From the NCBI GenBank assembly GCA_903821255.1, contig CAIJKT010001056.1, positions 1-5,392 of the forward strand: a stretch of 5,392 nucleotides of DNA. The letters are read 5' to 3'. Every line of letters starts with the position of its first letter. The first letter of the stretch is position 1. This DNA comes from an uncultured Lentisphaeria bacterium. GTDB taxonomy: Bacteria > Verrucomicrobiota > Lentisphaeria > Victivallales > Victivallaceae. Shown here in pieces: positions 1-4,043 of the stretch. Below the pieces are notes generated by a model. That model saw only the letters and a list, made by a program, of their open reading frames with translations, searched no databases and was not told the origin of the DNA. A program made the translations under genes and the position numbers.

Positions 1-11
1 GCGCACCTAAC

Positions 12-22
12 TAGCTTAGCTA
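12..22. repeat. 11-base perfect palindrome, possible operator
   Basis: TAGCT-T-AGCTA is a perfect inverted repeat with a single central base. It lies upstream of the first gene and touches the TATAAA at 21-26. A short palindrome next to a possible -10 element could be a repressor site, but 11 bases in AT-rich DNA may be chance. No second copy was noticed before the 2185 gene. Confidence 0.2.
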
Positions 23-90
23 TAAATAATGAAAGTCAACCCATTAAAAAGATTGTCTTTAAAATTCACCGAAAGTTAACTAATTCATAG

Positions 91-97
91 AAAGGAG
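91..97 (+). promoter_or_regulatory. Ribosome binding site of the pseudopilin gene
   Basis: AAAGGAG lies 8 bases before the ATG at 106. It favours that start over the in-frame ATGs at 124 and 157. The one at 157 has only a weaker purine run (AGAGGG, 143-148) in front of it. Confidence 0.75.
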
Positions 98-105
98 AAT
101 TAATC

Positions 106-948
106 ATGAAAAGAAGTAGAAGAATGCTAAACAAAGAAGTACAGAGGGTAAACCACATGCAAGACTCAGTAGATAAAGCAATGCCCGCAAGCCACAACCA
201 GTTTATTATAAGGAACTTCACACTTATAGAGCTCCTCATTGTGATTGCAATCATAGCAATTTTGGCCGGCATGTTGTTACCCGCCTTAAACAAGGCTAGA
301 AATGTTGCGCGAAGAACTCAATGTCTATCAAACCAGAAACAATGTGGTCAAAGCTTTATGCTTTATAACGGTGATTTTCAAAATATTTTGCCGATTTTAA
401 CAACTGGTACTTTTTTCTCTTGGGCTGAAATACTCAACGGAACATACACTAATAATGCTACTCCAAAAGGATATTTGCCCAACCTGAATGTCGCTACCTG
501 TCCGGCATTTCCTCCCAATAAATATGTTCTTAGAAATTTTATTTACGGAATGAGTGATGCGGCAGGAGATTATCTGCCGGGTACTTTTGAGAGTAAATCC
601 GGCATGTCGGTGATTCTCATTTCTAAAATCAAGTCGGCTTCTACTTTTTTCTTCCTGGCCGAGCCTACTAACTACTATGCCGCAGCACCAGCAGGAACTC
701 CGCCCGATACTGTTGGTTTTGTTAATATCCATGTGTTGGGGGTAACGATTCCTATCACGTCTTCCCGGTATCCAGCCCACTTCCGCCATCTAGACACGGC
801 TAATTTTGTCTTTGTCGATGGACATGCCAGTTATATGACTATCCCAAAGTATGTCGAAGCCGCCCGCTTACGAGCATCTGGGACTGCGGCTACCAACATT
901 TGGGCTCGTGATGCCAAAGGAACACTGCTTTCCTATAAATACCAATAA
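106..948 (+). CDS. Type II secretion/type IV pilin-like pseudopilin with H-x9-DG motif
   Basis: This 280-residue protein has a prepilin-type N-terminus. A 37-residue basic leader ends in Arg36-Asn37 and is followed by [13 protein letters not shown], with the conserved Glu at mature position 5 (Glu42). One hydrophobic helix covers about residues 38-60. The body is a globular domain with Cys73, Cys80 and Cys132. Near the end His228 and Asp238-Gly239 form an exact H-x9-DG motif, the signature of the DUF1559-like prepilin family that is strongly expanded in Lentisphaerota and Planctomycetota. The protein would be inserted in the inner membrane and cleaved by a PilD-type peptidase. The residue before the cut is Asn rather than the usual Gly; to my knowledge, absence of this Gly is common in Lentisphaerota members. 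The long leader could shorten to 20 residues if Met18 (157) were the start. It lies 20 bases before the next gene and is probably co-transcribed with it. Its role in a sugar locus is unknown; it is more likely an envelope or surface accessory than a true pilus subunit. Confidence 0.88.
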   Translation: MKRSRRMLNKEVQRVNHMQDSVDKAMPASHNQFIIRNFTLIELLIVIAIIAILAGMLLPALNKARNVARRTQCLSNQKQCGQSFMLYNGDFQNILPILTTGTFFSWAEILNGTYTNNATPKGYLPNLNVATCPAFPPNKYVLRNFIYGMSDAAGDYLPGTFESKSGMSVILISKIKSASTFFFLAEPTNYYAAAPAGTPPDTVGFVNIHVLGVTIPITSSRYPAHFRHLDTANFVFVDGHASYMTIPKYVEAARLRASGTAATNIWARDAKGTLLSYKYQ

Positions 949-954
949 GTTTCT

Positions 955-961
955 GAAGGAG
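955..961 (+). promoter_or_regulatory. Ribosome binding site of the first DHDPS-like gene
   Basis: GAAGGAG begins 6 bases after the pseudopilin stop codon and lies 7 bases before the ATG at 969. It supports that start and a shared transcript with the upstream gene. Confidence 0.7.
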
Positions 962-968
962 AAGATTT

Positions 969-1880
969 ATGAAAGAGTTTAATACTAAAATTCGCCACGC
1001 ACTAGCCGGACCAGTCGCATCAATACCTACCCCATTTTTGAGTGATGGTGAAATAGACTATCCAACTATTGGCAAAATGATTGATTTTCAAATTGCCAAT
1101 AAACTCAAGATGATTTTTCTTACCCCCGGCAATAGCCATTATAACTGTATGAGCGAGACAGAAATGTATGAAATGTGTCGCTTTGTGACCAAATATACCA
1201 ATAAACGAGTTCCTGTTTGTGCCTGCAACTTCTCCCAGGGAATACGACAAACGCTGGATTTTGCAAAATTCGCCGTGGAGTGCGGGACCGATTTAATCCT
1301 TCCGTTCCCCCCGAATTGGGCGAATAGTATGACCGCAGATACCCTTACTGATTACTATGTCGAGGTGGCGGAAATTATTCCAATTATGCTTATCTTTTCG
1401 CCTCTTGGCGGAACTGAACTCGGCATTACTAGTATGGAGAAAGCTCTCGACCGCACAGACAATATTGTCGCAATTAAAGACGACTCATGTACTGCAATTT
1501 CTCGCAAGATGACCATCGCCTGCCGGGAACGTTCCGCCATTTTCGCAGGTGGTCAAAAACAGCATTACTTAAATATCCGCCCGTATGGCGCTGATGGTTA
1601 CCTATCGACAATTGCCATGTTTAAACCAGAAATCGCCTGGGATTTTTGGAATGCCATAACGTTGGGAGAAGACAAAATTGCCATGAATATCGTTGAAAAA
1701 ATAGATATGCCAATGTTTGAGCTCCTGATTGGGCTGCCGGGTTCCTTTGATGCAGGAATTCATGCGATTATGGAAATGTATGGTTTCGGTAGTCGTACAC
1801 GACGCGCGCCCTATTATAACTTAAGCGATCAAGAATTTGAAAAATTACAAGATTCTATCCATAAACTAGAACTGATTTGA
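969..1880 (+). CDS. DHDPS/NAL-superfamily TIM-barrel protein lacking the catalytic tyrosine
   Basis: This 303-residue protein has the usual family length. The first strand reads GPVASIPTPF (14-23), followed by DGEID. IVAIKDDS carries the Schiff-base lysine (Lys170), and the GADGYLS segment (207-213) matches the late-barrel glycine loop. Members are class I aldolases or dehydratases acting on 2-keto acids (DapA, NanA, KDG aldolase and others), normally cytoplasmic tetramers. Key sites deviate. The position 28 residues before the lysine, Tyr133 in E. coli DapA, is Ile142 (LIFSP instead of the usual LYNxP). The GTTGE loop is replaced by GNSHYN (54-59). The DapA substrate-binding arginine position is Gly147. 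It is therefore not lysine-biosynthetic DapA; it may catalyse a different lysine-dependent reaction or be non-catalytic. The start is set by GAAGGAG 7 bases upstream. It is probably in an operon with the pseudopilin. Family membership is secure, the substrate unknown. Confidence 0.88.
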   Translation: MKEFNTKIRHALAGPVASIPTPFLSDGEIDYPTIGKMIDFQIANKLKMIFLTPGNSHYNCMSETEMYEMCRFVTKYTNKRVPVCACNFSQGIRQTLDFAKFAVECGTDLILPFPPNWANSMTADTLTDYYVEVAEIIPIMLIFSPLGGTELGITSMEKALDRTDNIVAIKDDSCTAISRKMTIACRERSAIFAGGQKQHYLNIRPYGADGYLSTIAMFKPEIAWDFWNAITLGEDKIAMNIVEKIDMPMFELLIGLPGSFDAGIHAIMEMYGFGSRTRRAPYYNLSDQEFEKLQDSIHKLELI

Positions 1881-1958
1881 TCATATCCGGCAATGAAAAA
1901 CAGAGTACATTTGTGTGACATATAAATTGAAAAACACATGCATAAAATAGATGATATT

Positions 1959-2057
1959 ATGAAAAACTTATTGATTATGATTTTGCTTTGTTGTTATTTC
2001 GGAGTCTCTCTAAGCAATGCAGAAGATACCCATGTTCTGCTAGATAGACTGGCTTGA
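1959..2057 (+). pseudogene. Signal-peptide ORF of 32 codons, probable gene remnant
   Basis: The ORF reads MKNLLIMILLCCYFGVS at the start and continues to LSNA followed by EDTHVLLDRLA and a TGA. The first 21 residues are a textbook Sec signal peptide: a basic N-end, a hydrophobic core and Ser-x-Ala before Glu-Asp. Only 11 residues follow the predicted cut. An in-frame ATG at 1938 would add 7 residues. Neither start has a recognisable Shine-Dalgarno sequence. The simplest reading is the surviving 5' end of a deleted secreted protein gene, such as a glycan enzyme of the kind common in these loci. A genuine tiny exported peptide is possible but less likely. Confidence 0.3.
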
Positions 2058-2171
2058 TTACATTAATTAATAAAATAATGAACATGCAGATCTGAGCATA
2101 TTGTTAAGTCAGGATGGACTCAATGCCTCGGAGCACAAAAAACGTTTAAAGCATATCATCATCAAACAATT

Positions 2172-2176
2172 GGAGA
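2172..2176 (+). promoter_or_regulatory. Ribosome binding site deciding the 2185 start
   Basis: GGAGA lies 8 bases before the ATG at 2185. The upstream in-frame alternative TTG at 2101 has no comparable sequence before it. The choice of 2185 also puts the conserved first barrel strand (SGVWSAAPTPL) 13 residues from the N-terminus, which is normal for the family. Confidence 0.6.
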
Positions 2177-2184
2177 TAAAACCA

Positions 2185-3144
2185 ATGAAACTAAGGAATA
2201 ATGTGAAAACAGAAAAATTAAGTGGAGTCTGGTCTGCGGCACCTACGCCTTTGACCGGGGATTTAAGAATTGATGAAGCCTCCATTGAACGGCTGGCGGC
2301 TCATCAGAAGAAGCTCAATTTAAATGGCGTCTTTATTGCCGGTACTTGCGGCGAAGGCCCCTGGTTGAGCGATGCTATGCGGATGGAATTAGCCAAGGCA
2401 AGCGTAAAATACAATCAAGGTAAAATGCTTTTAGCCATGCAGGTGACTGATAACTCGGCGTTGCGGATCATTGATAACATAAAACGCATCGCCGATACCG
2501 GGGTTGATATTGCGGTGATTGCGCCGCCGTTTTTCCAAATCAATGCGTCACAGGATTATCTGAAAAAACTCTATCTGGAAGTGATTGAAGCCAGTCCGCT
2601 GCCAATAGGGATTTACCATATGGGCAAGAATTCCAAGACACTCATCGAAGTCAAGACGATGACAGAAATTATCAGCCACCCAAAAGTGAAAATTATCAAA
2701 GACAGCTCGGCCGACCCGGCAACGATGGGTGCTATCGTACAAGCGCGTAATCAGCGCAAACGCGAATTGTTTGCCCTGAACGGCAATGAATTTGATTGTG
2801 TTACTTACGCCCAGGCCGGATATGACGGGGCATTGCTCGGCGGCGCCTGTTTCAACGGCTTAATGGCTAACGAGATTCTCCGTCTGGCAAAACTTGGTCA
2901 GATCGACGATGCCAAATCATTGCAACTCCGGATGAATGAACTCATGTTTGACATTTTCGGGGGCAAGGATATTCACTGCTGGCTGGCCGGACAAAAACTG
3001 CTGATGGTTAAATTAGGCGTTTTCTCAACGAACAAAACAATTATTAATTACAGCGTTGACAGAGCTTGTGAGAAAGCGATTGATATGGCGATTGAGCGGG
3101 AAATGGCGTGGCTGTTGCCGGAGGCGTGTCATGCGTTATCGTGA
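2185..3144 (+). CDS. DHDPS/NAL-superfamily lyase (class I aldolase type)
   Basis: The protein has 319 residues from the ATG at 2185. It has the full superfamily framework: GVWSAAPTPLTGDLRID (14-30), the loop AGTCGEG (52-58), catalytic Tyr144 in GIYHMG, and Schiff-base Lys172 in KIIKDSS. The Tyr-to-Lys spacing of 28 equals that of E. coli DapA. Expected chemistry is imine-forming aldol cleavage, condensation or dehydration of a 2-keto acid in the cytoplasm. The DapA arginine that binds the aspartate semialdehyde carboxylate is absent (Asn149 five residues after Tyr144), and the PYY motif reads PFF (115-117). A sugar-acid or sialic-acid-like substrate is therefore more plausible than lysine biosynthesis. 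Its last 14 bases overlap the next gene. It differs from the 969 gene product at nearly all active-site positions, so the two are diverged members and not a recent duplication. A TTG start at 2101 would add 28 residues but lacks a ribosome site. Confidence 0.88.
   Translation: MKLRNNVKTEKLSGVWSAAPTPLTGDLRIDEASIERLAAHQKKLNLNGVFIAGTCGEGPWLSDAMRMELAKASVKYNQGKMLLAMQVTDNSALRIIDNIKRIADTGVDIAVIAPPFFQINASQDYLKKLYLEVIEASPLPIGIYHMGKNSKTLIEVKTMTEIISHPKVKIIKDSSADPATMGAIVQARNQRKRELFALNGNEFDCVTYAQAGYDGALLGGACFNGLMANEILRLAKLGQIDDAKSLQLRMNELMFDIFGGKDIHCWLAGQKLLMVKLGVFSTNKTIINYSVDRACEKAIDMAIEREMAWLLPEACHALS
3120..3124 (+). promoter_or_regulatory. Ribosome binding site inside the 3' end of the preceding lyase gene
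   Basis: GGAGG lies 6 bases before the ATG at 3131, within the last codons of the lyase gene. It fixes the start of the first Cys-rich protein at 3131. The open frame upstream to 3056 only reads an Arg-rich out-of-frame shadow of the lyase. Confidence 0.7.
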
Positions 3145-3574
3145 AACCGGAGAATTACATTTAGATTTTCATGGGGCGACTAACACAACCATTAATTATA
3201 TCGCCGGAAATTTCGGCGAAAAAGCCCTCCATGAAATATTCTTTGCCGTCGGGCAGAAGGTTTATAAATCCATTCATGAAAAGCTCAAGCAGGGCGATAC
3301 CAGTGAGTTAGTCGAACACTGGCAATACTTCTTTACCCGCGAAAAAGGGGGTTTCCAAATTGAGGAAACCACCGAAGCAATCGTTCTGGAAGTAAATGAG
3401 TGTCCAGCTGTCCGGCAGCTTTTGAAATTAGGACTGATCCCGTCCCCGCTTTTCTGTACTCAAACCATTTTGATCAATGAAGCCTTATGTGAAGAGACTT
3501 CGTTTGAGCTAAAAACTGAAATTACGGGTTGCGGCAAATGCCGCCAGACCATTACTAGGCGAGGTGCCAAATGA
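3131..3574 (+). CDS. Small Cys-containing protein, possible ATC-hydrolase-like (PF14196-type)
   Basis: The protein has 147 residues, is soluble, and has no signal peptide or membrane segment. An N-terminal helical half (about 15-70, including GEKALHE and EHWQYFFTREKGG) is followed by a beta-rich stretch VLEVNECPAV with Cys91-Pro92. Further cysteines are Cys109, Cys120, Cys134 and Cys137; the last two form a C-x2-C pair. The pattern of Trp, Glu and a CP motif resembles proteins annotated as L-2-amino-thiazoline-4-carboxylate hydrolase-like, but I recognise it only loosely. No enzymatic function can be asserted. It overlaps the upstream lyase by 14 bases and the next gene by 4 bases (ATGA at 3571), so translational coupling is likely. 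It shares a gap-free W-x26-CP-x16-C framework with the next protein. The two probably derive from an old tandem duplication and may act together. Metal binding by the cysteines is an alternative reading. Confidence 0.8.
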   Translation: MRYRETGELHLDFHGATNTTINYIAGNFGEKALHEIFFAVGQKVYKSIHEKLKQGDTSELVEHWQYFFTREKGGFQIEETTEAIVLEVNECPAVRQLLKLGLIPSPLFCTQTILINEALCEETSFELKTEITGCGKCRQTITRRGAK

Positions 3575-4035
3575 TTCCCAGCGATCATTTCGTGCGATTC
3601 TATAATGAAGTGTTTAAGTTCCTCGACAAACAGGGTGACGGTGCTCTGGAAAAGTATTACCTGGAAATCAGTCGCCACCAGGAACTGCATTGCCTTGAGT
3701 TATTTAAAACCAAAGGACTGCAAGGCATGTACGACTATTGGGAGCATATCCGCATCGAGGAAAACTGCGATCTGACCTTGGATTTGCAGCCGGACAGCCT
3801 GACGTTGACCATGAACAAATGCCCAAGCCTTACCAAAGCCATGGACAACGATGCCGGGCTTTGCCTGAAGTACTGCGATCACTGTCCGGGCTGGATTGTC
3901 CCACTGCTCAAAAAAGCTGGTTACGACTGCCGGTACGACATCATCGACCGCCAGGTACCCCGCTGTCAGATAAAAATTACCGACATATCAATAATGCCAA
4001 TTCTGAAAACAAGAATCTTTAATTTGTCAAAATAG
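3571..4035 (+). CDS. Second small Cys-rich protein, diverged relative of its upstream neighbour
   Basis: The protein has 154 residues and no signal peptide. The N-terminal helical part (1-60) runs through GDGALEKYY and GMYDYWEHIRIEEN. The second half has LTMNKCPSL (Cys84-Pro85), then Cys98, YCDHCPGW with Cys102 and Cys105, Cys120, and PRCQIKI with Cys132. Trp57, Cys84 and Cys102 are spaced exactly as Trp64, Cys91 and Cys109 of the upstream protein, and 12 of 81 aligned residues are identical without a gap. The YCDHC-x-GW motif is specific to this copy and could bind a metal or provide a catalytic thiol. Like its neighbour it loosely resembles ATC-hydrolase-like proteins. The start ATG overlaps the upstream TGA as ATGA, with GAGGTG (3561-3566) before it. 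The tail after residue 138 is not part of the recognisable pattern. The DUF4838 gene starts 8 bases downstream. The product is a hypothetical protein with an operon-linked role. Confidence 0.8.
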   Translation: MIPSDHFVRFYNEVFKFLDKQGDGALEKYYLEISRHQELHCLELFKTKGLQGMYDYWEHIRIEENCDLTLDLQPDSLTLTMNKCPSLTKAMDNDAGLCLKYCDHCPGWIVPLLKKAGYDCRYDIIDRQVPRCQIKITDISIMPILKTRIFNLSK

Positions 4036-4041
4036 GGGTGG
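4034..4041 (+). promoter_or_regulatory. Ribosome binding site of the DUF4838 gene
   Basis: AGGGGTGG overlaps the stop codon of the preceding gene and ends two bases before the ATG at 4044. The core AGGGG is 5 bases from the start. It confirms the start and excludes a longer N-terminus that might hide a signal peptide, because the preceding gene occupies that space. Confidence 0.6.
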
Positions 4042-4043
4042 AA

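Larger units (their letters stand above)
1..105 (+). other. AT-rich 5' leader of the pseudopilin gene
   Basis: This non-coding stretch ends in a strong Shine-Dalgarno sequence and precedes the first gene. TATAAA at 21-26 could be a -10 element, but any matching -35 would lie at or beyond the left edge. TTGTCT at 53-58 could be a -35 element, but no good -10 lies 16-18 bases downstream of it. The promoter of this locus is therefore probably here or just outside the window, and I cannot place it. No end of an upstream gene is recognisable. Confidence 0.4.
1881..2184 (+). other. 304-base gap without an intact gene
   Basis: This is the only sizeable intergenic stretch in the window and it separates two DHDPS-like genes. 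It is AT-rich, with stop codons crowded at 2055-2073. It contains the signal-peptide ORF listed separately. From 2074 onward the frame of the next gene is open, so that gene could be extended upstream, although no good start signal supports this. A 6-base inverted repeat (GCAGAA 2019-2024, TTCTGC 2035-2040) lacks a T-run, so I see no clear rho-independent terminator. No promoter stands out. The gap could hold a second promoter for the downstream cluster. Confidence 0.5.

Noticed and set aside
66..293. Minus-strand open frame opposite the pseudopilin start
   Set aside because: It is antisense to the well-supported pseudopilin gene, has no ribosome site evidence, and its hydrophobicity mirrors the pilin helix region.
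1911..1958. Promoter between the two lyase genes (TTGTGT, TTGAAA, TATAAA, TAAAAT)
   Set aside because: Individual boxes occur, but none pair with a 16-18 base spacer, and such boxes are expected by chance in this AT-rich gap.
2019..2040. Hairpin GCAGAA/TTCTGC as a terminator
   Set aside because: The stem is only 6 bases with a 10-base loop and no T-run follows. It fits chance in AT-rich DNA.
3056..3130. Longer N-terminus for the first Cys-rich protein
   Set aside because: These codons lie inside the lyase gene and read an Arg-rich, low-quality sequence. The GGAGG at 3120-3124 points to the ATG at 3131.
969..3144. Recent tandem duplication of the two DHDPS-like genes
   Set aside because: The two proteins differ at nearly all active-site positions and share little sequence outside the family motifs. 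They are old paralogs or independently acquired.
3738..4022. Plus-strand 94-codon frame inside the second Cys-rich gene
   Set aside because: It lies wholly within 3571-4035 in another frame and has a composition typical of a shadow. The 3571 frame has the conserved W, CP and C positions.
3571..4035. Zinc-finger or DNA-binding regulator based on YCDHC
   Set aside because: There is only one C-x2-C unit, no basic recognition helix, and the framework matches the adjacent paralog, so a regulator is not supported.
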